DNA of 64,000 nucleotides from Alphaproteobacteria bacterium (GCA_018830285.1 JAHJSB010000063.1:1-64000), one strand, 5' to 3'; numbered from the stretch's first letter, positions 50,230 through 60,261 are shown. The notes: generated from the sequence alone by a model not told the origin. A program made the numbers and translations.

Positions 50230-51246
50230 ATGACCGCACCCGTTCCGACCTATGACACAAGCGCCCCGGTCCTCGTGACAGGTGCGACCGGTTATGTCGC
50301 CGGCTGGCTGGTCAGCCGCCTGCTGGACGAGGGCTTCACCGTCCACGCCGCCGTGCGTGACCCGTCAAATGCGAACAAGACCGGGCCGCTCCAGGCGCTG
50401 GCAGACGCAAAGCCCGGCACCATCAAATTCTTCACGGCAGACCTGCTCGATCCCGGCAGCTACAAGGAGGCGATGCAGGGCTGCGCCGTCGTCTTCCACA
50501 CCGCATCCCCCTTCACGGTGACAGTCGCCGATCCCCAGCGCGACCTCGTCGATCCGGCGCTTAACGGCACGCGCAACGTGCTCGAATCAGCCAACGAAGT
50601 CGAAAGTGTCCGGCGTGTCGTGGTCACCAGCTCCTGTGCGGCTATCTATGGCGTGATCGAAGACGTCGCCAAGGCGCCAGGCGGTGTCCTGACGGAGAAT
50701 GACTGGAACACATCCTCGTCCCTGACCGTCACGCCGTACAACTATTCGAAGACGCTGGCCGAGAAGGCCGCTTGGGAGATGGCTGGCGCGCAGGACCGCT
50801 GGAAGCTCGTCGTCATCAACCCCGCGCTCGTGCTGGGCCCCGGCATCAGCCCGGACCAGACGTCCGAGTCCTTCAGCTACATGAAAGCCTTTGGCAGCGG
50901 CGCCTTGAAGGATGGCGCGCCGCCGCGCGAGATCGGCATGGTCGACGTGCGGGACGTTGCCGAGGCGCATATGCGCGCAGGCTTCGTTCCGGAGGCCGAG
51001 GGCCGCCACATCACCTTCGCGGAAGCCCACGGTTTCATCTACATCGCCGACGTGCTGCGGGAAAAATTCGGCACCGCTTGGCCTTTCCCCACCGCCGAGG
51101 CCCCGTCTTCGGAGCCGAAACTCGCCTGGCGGGCCGACAATTCCAGGTCGCAGCGGGAACTTGGCCTAGTCTACCACCCCATCAGTACGGCGATCACCGA
51201 CATGTTCGCGCAGCTCGTTGAGGTCGGTGCCATCCTGCGTCCCTGA
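50230..51246 (+). CDS. NAD(P)-dependent reductase, dihydroflavonol-reductase-like
   Basis: A 338-residue extended short-chain dehydrogenase. The Rossmann start VLVTGATGYVAGWLVSRLL has the TGxxGxxG motif. The catalytic set Ser-Tyr-Lys is in VVTSSCAAIYG and TPYNYSKTLAEKAAW. Fit is best with the dihydroflavonol reductase/aldehyde reductase subgroup (FHTASPFTVTV). It likely reduces an aldehyde or ketone with NADPH; the substrate is not evident. It is followed by a DUF3297 gene 46 bp on. Confidence 0.9.
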   Translation: MTAPVPTYDTSAPVLVTGATGYVAGWLVSRLLDEGFTVHAAVRDPSNANKTGPLQALADAKPGTIKFFTADLLDPGSYKEAMQGCAVVFHTASPFTVTVADPQRDLVDPALNGTRNVLESANEVESVRRVVVTSSCAAIYGVIEDVAKAPGGVLTENDWNTSSSLTVTPYNYSKTLAEKAAWEMAGAQDRWKLVVINPALVLGPGISPDQTSESFSYMKAFGSGALKDGAPPREIGMVDVRDVAEAHMRAGFVPEAEGRHITFAEAHGFIYIADVLREKFGTAWPFPTAEAPSSEPKLAWRADNSRSQRELGLVYHPISTAITDMFAQLVEVGAILRP

Positions 51247-51292
51247 AACAGCCTCTTGAGTCCGGCCGAGGGACGAGGCAAAGATCGTTCCC

Positions 51293-51547
51293 ATGACAGA
51301 CACACTCCCCGACCGCCTGAGCATCAATCCGAAAAGCCCTTTCTATGACGAGGCCCTGCTGCTGCGCGGCATCGGCGTGCGCTTCAAGGGCGAAGAGAAA
51401 ACCAATGTCGAGGAATATTGCCTCTCCGAAGGCTGGATTCGCGTCTCTGCGGGCAAGGCCGTCGACCGCAAGGGCAACCCGCTCACCATGCTGCTCAAGG
51501 GCCCGGTCGAAGTCTGGATCAAGGACGACCAGGCCGGCGAAGCCTGA
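51293..51547 (+). CDS. DUF3297 family protein
   Basis: An 84-residue cytoplasmic protein of the DUF3297 family. It opens LPDRLSINPKSPFYDEALL and has the family-typical GIGVRFKGEEKTNVEEYCLSE and a C-terminal LLKGPVEVWIKD. The family has no assigned role. It ends two bases before the convergent hypothetical gene's stop. The start has no strong ribosome site, only CGAGGGACGAGG about 20 bases upstream. Confidence 0.85.
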   Translation: MTDTLPDRLSINPKSPFYDEALLLRGIGVRFKGEEKTNVEEYCLSEGWIRVSAGKAVDRKGNPLTMLLKGPVEVWIKDDQAGEA

Positions 51548-51549
51548 GG

Positions 51550-52608
51550 TCAGGTGACCTCGCGCGGCGTGATCGTCCAGTCGAGCCCGTCCGCTGTATT
51601 GGCGACGTCGACGTGCATGAACTGACGACATGAGTGCACTGCGCCGCGCCATAGTTCGGTCCAGCAGGCGAGCAGGTGGCTGCGTTCGTCACCGTCCAGG
51701 CCGCGCACGATCCTGAGACCGCGATGATGCAGCACCGCCTGCCCGGCCCCGTTGCCTGCCGCCAAAGTCACGCCGTCGCCCATGCCACCAAACATCGCCG
51801 CCAGCATATGCGACGCCTCGACAGGCCCGCCATCGGCGCCGCCCACAGCATCAGCCATGTGCCGGTACTGCTGCAGGCCGGTCAGGCGAGCTGCGAGTTT
51901 CGCCAGTTCCAATGCCCGGTCCTGCCCCAGAACGTTGACCAGTTCGCGCACTCCATTGCGGATATATTCCACCGCATAGTTCCGGTTCGCCTTGGCGAGA
52001 CGGGCCGCATCCCACTCCCCCGCTGGTGGCGCAGGCTGCTGCGCCGGGTCATAGGGCGGGGGGGCTTCACCGGGCGCGAACTGCAGACGTTCGTCGTCAC
52101 TCAGGTCGTGATCGTATTCGCGGAAATAGCCGCACAGGCCGAACTGGCCGGTCATGTCTTCCGAGACGCAGACAAAGCCGAGGCGCGGATTCTTGAGCGA
52201 GACGCCATTCTGGGCGTACCAGCCTTTAAGGAAGCCTCGGCTCGCCTCGACGGGCACCCCGCAGATCGCCGGGCCGTCATACATCCAGCGCGGATAGCGA
52301 AAGCGCACCCAGGCCTTCGTGTCCGACTCTGCCATATATTCGACCGTCACCCCGCCCATACTGTTCGACAGCACGTGATAACGCGCGCAGGCGACGGCAT
52401 CCGGCAGGTCATCCAGGCCCAGCTTGCGGAAACTGGAGAGGAATTTCTCCTCGTGCTGGCGCCGGAACAGGCGGAACATCCAGTCGCCAACAACAGTCGG
52501 CCCCTCACGGGTGGCGACCATCAGCTCGAGCCCGAGCAGGTATTGGTGATGCAGGTCCGCCTGCGCCGCGATGGCCTTGAGGTCTTGTGCTGGTGCCGTA
52601 TCAGGCAT
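51550..52608 (-). CDS. Hypothetical protein, 352 residues, downstream of ilvE
   Basis: I do not recognise this cytoplasmic protein. It is helical at the N-terminus (DLKAIAAQADLHHQYLLGLELM). Then it has WMFRLFRRQHEEKFLSSF, a middle segment with conserved-looking aromatic and Cys residues (VRFRYPRWMYDGPAICGVPV, GFVCVSEDMTGQFGLCGYF), a Pro-rich linker, and a helical end. It lies 19 bp after the aminotransferase gene on the same strand, so it is probably co-transcribed. A role in the same pathway is only suggested by position. Confidence 0.7.
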   Translation of the reverse strand: MPDTAPAQDLKAIAAQADLHHQYLLGLELMVATREGPTVVGDWMFRLFRRQHEEKFLSSFRKLGLDDLPDAVACARYHVLSNSMGGVTVEYMAESDTKAWVRFRYPRWMYDGPAICGVPVEASRGFLKGWYAQNGVSLKNPRLGFVCVSEDMTGQFGLCGYFREYDHDLSDDERLQFAPGEAPPPYDPAQQPAPPAGEWDAARLAKANRNYAVEYIRNGVRELVNVLGQDRALELAKLAARLTGLQQYRHMADAVGGADGGPVEASHMLAAMFGGMGDGVTLAAGNGAGQAVLHHRGLRIVRGLDGDERSHLLACWTELWRGAVHSCRQFMHVDVANTADGLDWTITPREVT

Positions 52609-52627
52609 CGGCTGGCGGGCCTCCGTG

Positions 52628-53512
52628 CTAGAGCGCGAGTTCCATCTTGCCGTTCACGAGCCTTGTATAGTCGTCGACCAGGGAATGGCTGATCTCGGCC
52701 GGCTTGTAAGTGTGCGCGCCGATTTCCGCGACTGGCGTGATCTCGGCGGCGCTGCCGGTGATGAAGCACTCGGAGAATGTCGCCAGTTCGTCCGGCATGA
52801 TGGCGCGCTCGATGACTTCGATCTGACGGGCCTTGGCGAGCTTGATCGCGGTCTGGCGGGTCAGCCCGTTGAGGAAACAGTCCGGTGTCGGCGTGTGTAG
52901 CGCATTGTCGCGCACGAAGAAGATGTTCGCGCCCGTCGCCTCGGCGACCTGTCCGCGATAGTCGAGCATCAGCGCGTCGGCATAGCCAGCCTTCTCCGCG
53001 GCATGCTTGGACAGCGTGCAAATCATGTAGAGTCCAGCGGCCTTGGCATGGCAGGGCGCCGTGTCGGGGGCCGGACGGCGCCACTCGGCATGCGTCATCC
53101 TAATGCCCTTCATCTTGTCGGCAAAATAGTCGCCCCAGGACCAGACCGCGACAGCAAGGTGGATCGTGTTGTTCTGGGCCGAGACGCCCATCATTTCAGA
53201 CCCGCGCCAGGCAATCGCCCGGATATATGCGCTTTCGAGGCCCGACTTTGCCAGCGCTTCGCGCTTGGCCGCTTCCAGCTGCTCAACCGTGAACGGAATC
53301 TCGAATCCCATGATGCGCGCGGAATTGTGCAGGCGCTTGGAATGGTCAAGTGAGCGGAAGATCCTGCCGCCATAGGCGCGCTCGCCCTCGAACACCGCAG
53401 ATGCATAGTGCAGCGCGTGCGTCAGGAGATGCACTTTCGTATCCCGCCACGGGACGAACTCACCGTCCATCCAGATGTACCCGTCACGGTCGTCATAGGG
53501 GATACTTGCCAT
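52628..53512 (-). CDS. ilvE: Branched-chain amino-acid aminotransferase
   Basis: A 294-residue PLP-dependent class IV aminotransferase, making Leu, Ile and Val from their keto acids or degrading them. Family landmarks are WMDGEFVPWRDTKVHLLTHA, YASAVFEGERAYGG, AWRGSEMMGV, the PLP-lysine region PCHAKAAGLY, VAEATGANIFFV and TGSAAEITPV. Motifs and length fit IlvE better than D-amino-acid aminotransferase. The start at 53512 lies 55 bp from the divergent MarR gene, which may regulate it. It is first of a probable two-gene operon. Confidence 0.92.
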   Translation of the reverse strand: MASIPYDDRDGYIWMDGEFVPWRDTKVHLLTHALHYASAVFEGERAYGGRIFRSLDHSKRLHNSARIMGFEIPFTVEQLEAAKREALAKSGLESAYIRAIAWRGSEMMGVSAQNNTIHLAVAVWSWGDYFADKMKGIRMTHAEWRRPAPDTAPCHAKAAGLYMICTLSKHAAEKAGYADALMLDYRGQVAEATGANIFFVRDNALHTPTPDCFLNGLTRQTAIKLAKARQIEVIERAIMPDELATFSECFITGSAAEITPVAEIGAHTYKPAEISHSLVDDYTRLVNGKMELAL

Positions 53513-53566
53513 GGATTTCAGCGCTCCTCGCTTGCACTTTTTATGTATTCGCGTTCATTTCAGACT

Positions 53567-54031
53567 ATGGCCCCTGACGTCAACCTGAACCGCCCCTTCG
53601 ATCCGCGCCTTTTCCTGATGGATCAGGAGCTTGATCGAGGTGTCGGCCTCCTGATGGCGGGGGGGCGCGAACTCATGTCTGCAGCAGAAACGGCCCGCAG
53701 GAAAGCGGGGCTGAGCAAGCCAGAGATGCAAATTCTCATATCGATCCGTTACGAACCGGGCCGGACGGTCAGCGAAATGCGCGATTCGCTCGGCATGACA
53801 GTGCCGACCTTTGCCCGCCTCATCGGTGGACTGGACACGCGCGGCCTGATCGCGCGCGAACGCGAAGAGCGCGACGGTCGGCGCCGCACCCTGGTCCTGT
53901 CGGACGCCGGCGTGACGCTGACAACGCCCATCGCCATTGTGCTGCGCGAACGCCTGCGCCTCGCCTTCCGGGCCGCCGGGCCAGACGCGGTGGCCGGCAT
54001 GCGCCTCGCGCTCGAAGCGCTGGCCAAGTGA
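53567..54031 (+). CDS. MarR-family transcriptional regulator
   Basis: A 154-residue winged-helix regulator. Helices KPEMQILISIRYEPGRTV and VSEMRDSLGMTVPTFARLIG and the wing GLIAREREERDGRRRTLVLS match MarR. The gene is the first of a MarR - response regulator - kinase operon, with the next gene beginning eight bp after its stop. The same MarR plus OmpR-type pair, PetP-PetR, is known in Rhodobacter, where it lies by cytochrome bc1 genes; those genes are not here. The ATG at 53567 is chosen; 53543 is possible. Confidence 0.85.
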   Translation: MAPDVNLNRPFDPRLFLMDQELDRGVGLLMAGGRELMSAAETARRKAGLSKPEMQILISIRYEPGRTVSEMRDSLGMTVPTFARLIGGLDTRGLIAREREERDGRRRTLVLSDAGVTLTTPIAIVLRERLRLAFRAAGPDAVAGMRLALEALAK

Positions 54032-54038
54032 GGCGGCG

Positions 54039-54719
54039 ATGACGGACCCCGCCCATATCCTGGTCGTCGATGACGACGACCGTATCCGCGACCTGCTGAA
54101 ACGCTTCCTGTCACGCGAGGGCCACCGGGTCACGACCGCCAGCGACGCTGCCGCCGCGCGTCGCCTTCTGGCAACCATGACATTCGACCTCGCCATCCTC
54201 GACGTCATGATGCCGGGCGAGGATGGCCTGTCACTGCTCGCCGCCATCCGTGAAGGGCGCCAGAAGGAAACGCCGGTCATGTTGCTCACCGCGCGCGGTG
54301 AAGCCAGCGACCGCATCGCAGGACTGAAAACCGGCGCCGACGACTATTTGGCCAAACCCTTCGAACCGGAGGAACTGGCCCTGCGCTGCGCCGCCATCCT
54401 GCGGCGGTCACACAAGGACGTGCCGCCCGACGAGGTCGAGATGTCCGGCCTCGTCTTCAATGCCGCCCGGGGGGAATTGCGCGAAGGCGACAAGCGCATC
54501 CGCCTGACAGATGCCGAACTGCAATTGCTGACCGTTCTGGCCGCCAATGCGGGTGAACCGGTTGACCGCGAAGACCTCGCCGCGCTCACCTCCGCCGGCA
54601 TGGAGCGGTCAGTCGATGTCCAGGTGACGCGCCTGCGCCGGAAGATCGAACCCAATCCGCGCGAACCCATCCACATCCAGACCGTGCGGGGCGTCGGTTA
54701 CCGCCTGATGCCGGACTGA
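54039..54719 (+). CDS. OmpR-family response regulator
   Basis: A 226-residue DNA-binding response regulator. The receiver has the acidic pocket VVDDDDR (10-16), phosphorylatable Asp55 (LAILDVMMPGEDG), Thr (LLTARGE) and Lys (YLAKPF). The winged-helix output domain includes LTDAELQLLTVLAANAGEPV and the ending VRGVGYRLMPD. It sits between the MarR gene and the cognate EnvZ-like kinase, whose ATG starts seven bp after its stop. It is probably phosphorylated by that kinase. Confidence 0.93.
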   Translation: MTDPAHILVVDDDDRIRDLLKRFLSREGHRVTTASDAAAARRLLATMTFDLAILDVMMPGEDGLSLLAAIREGRQKETPVMLLTARGEASDRIAGLKTGADDYLAKPFEPEELALRCAAILRRSHKDVPPDEVEMSGLVFNAARGELREGDKRIRLTDAELQLLTVLAANAGEPVDREDLAALTSAGMERSVDVQVTRLRRKIEPNPREPIHIQTVRGVGYRLMPD

Positions 54720-54726
54720 GGCACGC

Positions 54727-56019
54727 ATGGCCCGCCTGAGAGATATTACGCCACGCGGGCTTTACGCCCGCAGCCTCCTCATGGTGGTGGCGCCGGTCGT
54801 GCTCATCCTCGCCCTGATGACCTGGTATTATTATGACAGCCACCTCGCCGAGGTGAACCGCAAGCTGGCCCAGTCCATCGCCCGCGACGCGGCATTGATC
54901 CAGTCCTATTGCGATGCCCGTCCCGATACGCCGATCACACGCGAGCGTCTCGAGGGCGACCTCGACATGGCCTTCACGTGCGACCATGTCGATCCGGAAT
55001 CTGGCGCGCCGCAACTCACGCACAGTTTCGCTTACGGCCAGACACTCAAGGAAGAACTGGCGACCCGGCTGGGCGTCCCCGTCGATGTCAGCGTTGACCC
55101 CTCCTCGATGCTCCACTTCCGGTTCCCGTCAGGCAGCGACACGGTCGAAATCCTGATCGAACGGAAACGCGCGCTGACGGTGAATTCGCACTTCTTCATT
55201 GTCTGGGTGATCGCCTCGTCCCTCCTGATGCTGGGGCTCGCCGTGGCCTTCCTCAACCAGCAGGTCCGCTCCATTCTGCGCCTGTCGGAAGCCGCGCGCG
55301 CGTTCGGTCGTGGCCGGGAGGTTCCGGACTTCCGGCCCTCGGGCGCGACCGAAGTCCGCGACGCGGCCCGCGCCTTGCTGGACATGAAAAGCCGCCTCAC
55401 CGCCTTCGCTGACCAGCGCACCGCCATGCTCGCGGGCGTCAGCCACGACCTGCGCACACCCCTGACCCGCCTGAAACTCTCCCTCGCCATGATGGACCAG
55501 ACCGAGGAACTCGGCGCAGCCCAATCAGACCTCGACGAGATGGCGATGATGCTGGACGAATACCTGACATTCGCGCGCGGCGAAGAAGGCGACGATCCTG
55601 TCCCTCTGGACCTTGCCCGCCTGGTCCGCGACGCGGCCGCCGGATTCGGCGAGCATGTCGCCGTCAGCGGCCCGAATGTGATCGACGTGACCGGGCGACC
55701 GCTGGCCCTGAAGCGCGCCGTCAACAACCTGATTTCCAATGCCGTGAAGTACGCAACCGAGGTCCGCGTCACCCTGGTGGATGGTCCACATGCCGCCGAA
55801 GTCCATGTCGATGACAATGGTCCCGGCATCCCGCCGGCACGCCGGGAAGAGGCGTTCCGACCGTTTTCCCGGCTCGACGAAGCCCGGACGCAAAACGCGT
55901 CCGGCACTGGACTGGGACTGACACTTGCGCGCGACACGGCAAGAGCGCATGGAGGCGATCTGCGCCTGTCAGACAGTGCACTGGGCGGCCTGCGTGCCAG
56001 CCTCCGCCTCCCCCACTGA
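54727..56019 (+). CDS. EnvZ-like sensor histidine kinase
   Basis: A 430-residue inner-membrane kinase. TM1 is at about 15-33 (SLLMVVAPVVLILALMTW) and a periplasmic domain of about 120 residues follows. TM2 is near 157-175 and leads to a HAMP linker (NQQVRSILRLSEAARAFGRG). The H-box GVSHDLRTPLTRLKLS has His240. The ATPase domain has NNLISNAVKYA, VDDNGPGIP and TGLGLTLA. It pairs with the adjacent OmpR-type regulator. The signal is unknown; the periplasmic domain suggests sensing of envelope conditions. Confidence 0.92.
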   Translation: MARLRDITPRGLYARSLLMVVAPVVLILALMTWYYYDSHLAEVNRKLAQSIARDAALIQSYCDARPDTPITRERLEGDLDMAFTCDHVDPESGAPQLTHSFAYGQTLKEELATRLGVPVDVSVDPSSMLHFRFPSGSDTVEILIERKRALTVNSHFFIVWVIASSLLMLGLAVAFLNQQVRSILRLSEAARAFGRGREVPDFRPSGATEVRDAARALLDMKSRLTAFADQRTAMLAGVSHDLRTPLTRLKLSLAMMDQTEELGAAQSDLDEMAMMLDEYLTFARGEEGDDPVPLDLARLVRDAAAGFGEHVAVSGPNVIDVTGRPLALKRAVNNLISNAVKYATEVRVTLVDGPHAAEVHVDDNGPGIPPARREEAFRPFSRLDEARTQNASGTGLGLTLARDTARAHGGDLRLSDSALGGLRASLRLPH

Positions 56020-56076
56020 CTGGACCTTCTCCAGCCGCGTCCCATAATGCCTGAACTCGATCTGTCCGGAGCCTCC

Positions 56077-57627
56077 ATGACGAACTCTGCCGCCAAACTG
56101 ATCATTCGCAACGCGACCCCGGCCGATGTGGGGGCCATAATAAATCTGTCAGAACGGATCTACGGCCACGGCATGGGCTACACCCGCGACAACCTGCTCG
56201 GCCACATCAACCGGTTCCCGGAAGGCCAGTTCATTGCCGAGTATGAGGGCAAGGCCGTGGGCCACTGCGCAACCTTCATGATCAGTTCTGAGGTCGCTTT
56301 CGCGCCGCACACATGGGACGAAATCACCGGCGGCGGATTTGCCGCGCGTCACGATCCCGAAGGCGATGTGCTCTATGGCATGGATGTCGGCGTCGACCCG
56401 GACTTCCGGCGTCTCAGGATCGGGCAGCGCTTCTACCGCGTCCGCCAGGAACTCTGCCAGTATCTCGAACTCAAGGGCATCGTGTTCGGTGGACGCATGC
56501 CCGGATATGCACGACGTGCAAAGGAATACCCGAACCCGGCCGACTATATCGAAGCCGTCGTGGGGTCGAAAATGAAGGACCAGGTCATCTCATTCCAGCT
56601 GCGCCAGGGGTTCGAGCCCATCGGTGTGCTGAAGAACTACCTGCCGGGCGACGCACCGTCCATGAACCATGCAACGCATATGTTCTGGAAGAACCCGCTG
56701 GCACAGGAAGAGATCAAGGCGAAGCCGAGCCTTGGCGGGACGAACCTTCCGGAAAGCGTACGCATCACGACCGTGCAGTTCCAGATGCGCAAGATCCAGT
56801 CGATTGACGAGTTCGAAGCGCAGGTCGAATATTTCGTCGACATCGCGTCGGACTACCGGTCCGACTTTGTCGTGTTCCCGGAACTCTTCACGCTGCAACT
56901 CCTGTCGCTCGAGCACAAGCCGCTCGCACCGATCGAGGCTATCGAGAAGATTTCCGAATATACGTCCCGCTATGTTGCATTCATGGAAAAGCTCGCCGTT
57001 TCCTACAATATCAACATCATCGGCGGCTCGCACCCAAGCCGGATGGACAATGGCGACATTTTCAACATCTCCTACGTCTTCCTGCGCGACGGCTCGGTCC
57101 ACACGCAGCAAAAGCTTCACCCGACCCCTTCGGAGCGGCGCTGGTGGAACATTCGCGGCGGGTCGGGCAACACGGTCATCCAGACCGATTGCGGACCGAT
57201 CGGCGTGATGATCTGCTACGACAGCGAATTCCCCGAACAGGCGCGCCACCTCGTCGACCAGGGCGCACTGATCCTGTTCGTGCCTTTCTGCACGGACGAG
57301 CGTCGCGGATACCTTCGCGTACGGTATTGCTGCCAGGCGCGCGCCGTCGAGAACCAGTGTTATGTTGTCATGTCGGGCGTCGTGGGCAATCTTCCCAATG
57401 TCGAGAACATGGATATCCACTACGCCGAAAGCTGCATTCTGACCCCGTCGGACTTCCCCTTTTCGCGAGACGGCGTGGCGGCAGATACGCCAGCCAACAC
57501 CGAAACCGTTGCTCTGGCTGACCTGTCCTTGTCAGACCTGTTGACCGCACGCCAGTCGGGCGCTGTCCAGAACCTCAAGGACCGACGCTTCGATCTGTAT
57601 CAGGTCGCTTGGAAAAAAGGCGGGTGA
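56077..57627 (+). CDS. GNAT acetyltransferase - nitrilase fusion protein
   Basis: A 516-residue two-domain protein. Residues 1-205 form a GNAT N-acyltransferase (RNATPADVGAIINLSERIYG; acetyl-CoA site VGVDPDFRRLRIGQRFY). Residues 228-516 form a carbon-nitrogen hydrolase with a complete Glu269-Lys346-Cys380 triad (VVFPEL, QKLHPT, MICYDSEFPE). This bifunctional architecture is a known family, in which the nitrilase part may release an amide-type substrate for the acetyltransferase. The natural substrate is not known. It starts 57 bp after the kinase gene on the same strand, with GGAG five bases before the ATG. Confidence 0.9.
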   Translation: MTNSAAKLIIRNATPADVGAIINLSERIYGHGMGYTRDNLLGHINRFPEGQFIAEYEGKAVGHCATFMISSEVAFAPHTWDEITGGGFAARHDPEGDVLYGMDVGVDPDFRRLRIGQRFYRVRQELCQYLELKGIVFGGRMPGYARRAKEYPNPADYIEAVVGSKMKDQVISFQLRQGFEPIGVLKNYLPGDAPSMNHATHMFWKNPLAQEEIKAKPSLGGTNLPESVRITTVQFQMRKIQSIDEFEAQVEYFVDIASDYRSDFVVFPELFTLQLLSLEHKPLAPIEAIEKISEYTSRYVAFMEKLAVSYNINIIGGSHPSRMDNGDIFNISYVFLRDGSVHTQQKLHPTPSERRWWNIRGGSGNTVIQTDCGPIGVMICYDSEFPEQARHLVDQGALILFVPFCTDERRGYLRVRYCCQARAVENQCYVVMSGVVGNLPNVENMDIHYAESCILTPSDFPFSRDGVAADTPANTETVALADLSLSDLLTARQSGAVQNLKDRRFDLYQVAWKKGG

Positions 57628-57712
57628 TTGCCCGCAATATCGGCCCGCGATTTTACGTTCCTTACATACATTCAAACTAGTCCTGTTCCGGGACGACCTT
57701 TGGGCGGTAAAT

Positions 57713-59377
57713 ATGACCGACACTCCATTGATACCGCCTGCGGAAGCTTGGCGTGCACTTGATCAATTGCAGGGCGGATTCGTCATATTCACACCAGAAA
57801 ACGGCTTGTTTTTCGCGAACAAGACGACCCGCGCGCACTGGCCGATCCTCTATTCCAGCATGGATGATGGCGCCAGCCTGCATGACGCGGTCGGTCAACA
57901 GATCCGTCACCTGTTCCCACGCCTCAACGAGGCCACGTTCCAGGTGCGCCAGTCTCTGGTCATGGACGCCATCCAGAAGTGTAGTGATCTCGATATGGTC
58001 ACCGCCACCGGTCGGCACGTCGTGACCAGTTATTCACGCATCGACAACGGCTTTGTGATCGGTATCGCGCATGACGTCACCGATATTGTGAAACGTGAGT
58101 CTTCGCTGAAAAGCGCCCGCCGGGAGGCGCTGACGGCCAACGAGGCGAAATCGGAATTCCTGGCCACGATGAGCCACGAGATCCGCACGCCACTCAATGG
58201 CATCATTGGCATGTCGGAAGCGCTTCAGCACAAGCAGCTCCACAATGACGAACGCGAAATGGTCGATATGATCGTCGAAAGTTCGCATTCGCTTTTGGTC
58301 TTGCTCAACGATATTCTCGACTTGTCGCGGATTGAAGCGGGTCGGCTGGACATCACGCCCGTGGTCGAGAACGTCCGTGATCGCATCACGTGGCTCAAGC
58401 GCTCATATGCACCAATCGCACGCAAGAAAGGCCTCACGCTTGAGGTCGCGTTTGATCACAAGCTGCCCGAATTCCTGTCGCTGGACACCAAGCGCGTGCG
58501 CCAGTGCATCGACAACCTCGTGTTCAACGCCGTCAAATTCACGTCAACGGGAGGTGTCACCATCGCCGTAATGGCGGGCGAGATGTCGCGTGATGGCCGT
58601 GTCGGCGTGACTGTTCATGTCTGCGACACAGGCATCGGCGTACCCGACGGGGAGCGTGCAAAACTGTTCCAGAACTTCGAGCAAGGTTCCGAAACGACGA
58701 GTCGCAAGTTTGGTGGTTCGGGACTGGGACTCGCCATTTCCCGCAAGCTGGCGAGGCTGATGGGCGGCGATATCACCTGCACGAGCAATCCGGGCAAAGG
58801 GTCCGTTTTCTCATTCTCATTCGAAGCCCGCGTCGCAGAGGCACCTCCGCAAGCCACCCCGGCGCCGAAATCGTCCCGTGGCCGGATCGTCCCCAGCCTG
58901 CAGGGACTGAGGGCCCTCATCGTCGATGATAACGAGATCAATCGGCGCGTAGCGCGCGCCGCGCTGGAGCCCCGCGGCCTGACGGTCGTCGACGGGGCCA
59001 GCGGCGAGGAAGCCCTGGATATCCTGGCAGGCGAGACAGTCGATTTCGTGCTTCTGGACATGCATATGCCCGGCATGGACGGGCCTGAAACACTCAGGCA
59101 TATTCGCGAAAGCCAAGCACCATGGTCCATCGTACCCGTCATTGCGCTCACAGCCGACGCGATGACCGGCGACCGCGAACGCTATCTCAAGATGGGCATG
59201 GATGATTATCTCTCCAAGCCGATTCTTGAACGCGAATTGCTCACTGTCCTGTCACGGATCCGGAGCAAGCTACGCACCCGGTCGAACCTGCGCGCACCTG
59301 CAATCGGCGATATTGCCCAGGATGCGACAGTCGGCGTGAACCTGCAGAAACTCTTCCTGGTCGCATCCAATAGCTGA
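57713..59377 (+). CDS. Hybrid histidine kinase with receiver domain
   Basis: A 554-residue cytoplasmic kinase with no membrane segment. A PAS-like N-terminus (about 1-125, [17 protein letters not shown]) is followed by DHp with His155 in [16 protein letters not shown]. The ATPase domain has [19 protein letters not shown] and [11 protein letters not shown]. The C-terminal receiver has Asp449 in [12 protein letters not shown] and conserved Lys in YLSKP. It therefore forms an intramolecular phosphorelay that needs a histidine phosphotransferase partner. It follows the fusion protein gene by 85 bp. The stimulus is unknown. Confidence 0.92.
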   Translation: MTDTPLIPPAEAWRALDQLQGGFVIFTPENGLFFANKTTRAHWPILYSSMDDGASLHDAVGQQIRHLFPRLNEATFQVRQSLVMDAIQKCSDLDMVTATGRHVVTSYSRIDNGFVIGIAHDVTDIVKRESSLKSARREALTANEAKSEFLATMSHEIRTPLNGIIGMSEALQHKQLHNDEREMVDMIVESSHSLLVLLNDILDLSRIEAGRLDITPVVENVRDRITWLKRSYAPIARKKGLTLEVAFDHKLPEFLSLDTKRVRQCIDNLVFNAVKFTSTGGVTIAVMAGEMSRDGRVGVTVHVCDTGIGVPDGERAKLFQNFEQGSETTSRKFGGSGLGLAISRKLARLMGGDITCTSNPGKGSVFSFSFEARVAEAPPQATPAPKSSRGRIVPSLQGLRALIVDDNEINRRVARAALEPRGLTVVDGASGEEALDILAGETVDFVLLDMHMPGMDGPETLRHIRESQAPWSIVPVIALTADAMTGDRERYLKMGMDDYLSKPILERELLTVLSRIRSKLRTRSNLRAPAIGDIAQDATVGVNLQKLFLVASNS

Positions 59378-59381
59378 CGGA

Positions 59382-59675
59382 TCATCCAAGCCTGGAAGCA
59401 AACGCATCCATGAAGCGGGCTAGTTCCACGTCCTTGACCGAAACGCCATCAACGTCATGCGTGGTGAGCGTCACGTCGACCTTGTTGTAGACATTGAACC
59501 ATTCAGGATGATGGTCCATCGCTTCCGCCTTGAGGGCCACCGCCGACATGAACGCCCAGGCGGTCTTGAAATCGGAAAACTTGAACGTCTTCTCGATCGT
59601 GTCGCGCGCGCCCGGTCCGGCCGTCCAGCCTTTGACCTGTTGAAGCGCGCTGTCTGCGCCAATCTTGCTTGCCAT
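59382..59675 (-). CDS. phhB: 4a-hydroxytetrahydrobiopterin dehydratase (pterin-4a-carbinolamine dehydratase)
   Basis: A 97-residue enzyme that dehydrates the 4a-carbinolamine formed by aromatic amino-acid hydroxylases, recycling the pterin cofactor. The active-site histidine pair is in [21 protein letters not shown], followed by [14 protein letters not shown], both family hallmarks. It is the last gene of a three-gene minus-strand operon after a lipoprotein and a HAD hydrolase gene. No phenylalanine hydroxylase is in view. The start at 59675 fits the family length. Confidence 0.92.
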   Translation of the reverse strand: MASKIGADSALQQVKGWTAGPGARDTIEKTFKFSDFKTAWAFMSAVALKAEAMDHHPEWFNVYNKVDVTLTTHDVDGVSVKDVELARFMDAFASRLG

Positions 59676-59679
59676 CAGT

Positions 59680-60261
59680 CTAGTCCTCTCCATCGAGCCC
59701 GAGTACAAAATATACCCAGCGCCCATCCTCGGCGATCGCCGTGCGCATGCCGGGATACCCCTTCCCTGCCCGTATCAGGTCGATACCGTCTTCACCGATC
59801 AGTTCTTTGAGCCGTTTGCGATCCTGGAACGACATCTTCTCCGGAATGAGGTCGGTTGCGTCGCGGGCCGCAAGGTCTGGCCAGATATACCAGCGCTCAC
59901 CATCGACCATTCTGACGCCTGCTGGCTGGGCCAGCAGCTCGCGCAGCTTCAGGTTGGGGTCGAGGCCCGTGCGGCGAAGCAGGTCCCAGAAATCCCTGTG
60001 CGGTTGCCCGGCGAAATTCGAGATGAAGCCATCGCTGTTGGCAGCCGTGCGCGCCAGCCCGCCTAGCGAGCCCGCTTTGGCATATTTCAACAAGGTATCG
60101 CGCGTTTCCGAGACCTCTTCAGTTATCTCGACAGGTTCAGGCGCGACCGGCGGCTGCGTCAGACTTTCATCAGGTATGGCCTGAATCGGCTCATCGCCGC
60201 TCCGGCTGCAGGCGGCGAGACCCAGCGCCATCGCCGCGAGGAGGACGCTACGCCAGCGCAT
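59680..60261 (-). CDS. Hypothetical lipoprotein, 193 residues
   Basis: An envelope lipoprotein (signal [18 protein letters not shown], lipobox LAAC). After a Pro/Glu-rich linker it has [62 protein letters not shown] and the C-terminal [12 protein letters not shown]. These Trp/Tyr-rich segments suggest a small compact periplasmic domain. I do not recognise the family. Its start overlaps the end of the HAD gene by 14 bp, and its stop is four bp before the pterin dehydratase start, so the three genes are one transcript. Confidence 0.78.
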   Translation of the reverse strand: MRWRSVLLAAMALGLAACSRSGDEPIQAIPDESLTQPPVAPEPVEITEEVSETRDTLLKYAKAGSLGGLARTAANSDGFISNFAGQPHRDFWDLLRRTGLDPNLKLRELLAQPAGVRMVDGERWYIWPDLAARDATDLIPEKMSFQDRKRLKELIGEDGIDLIRAGKGYPGMRTAIAEDGRWVYFVLGLDGED

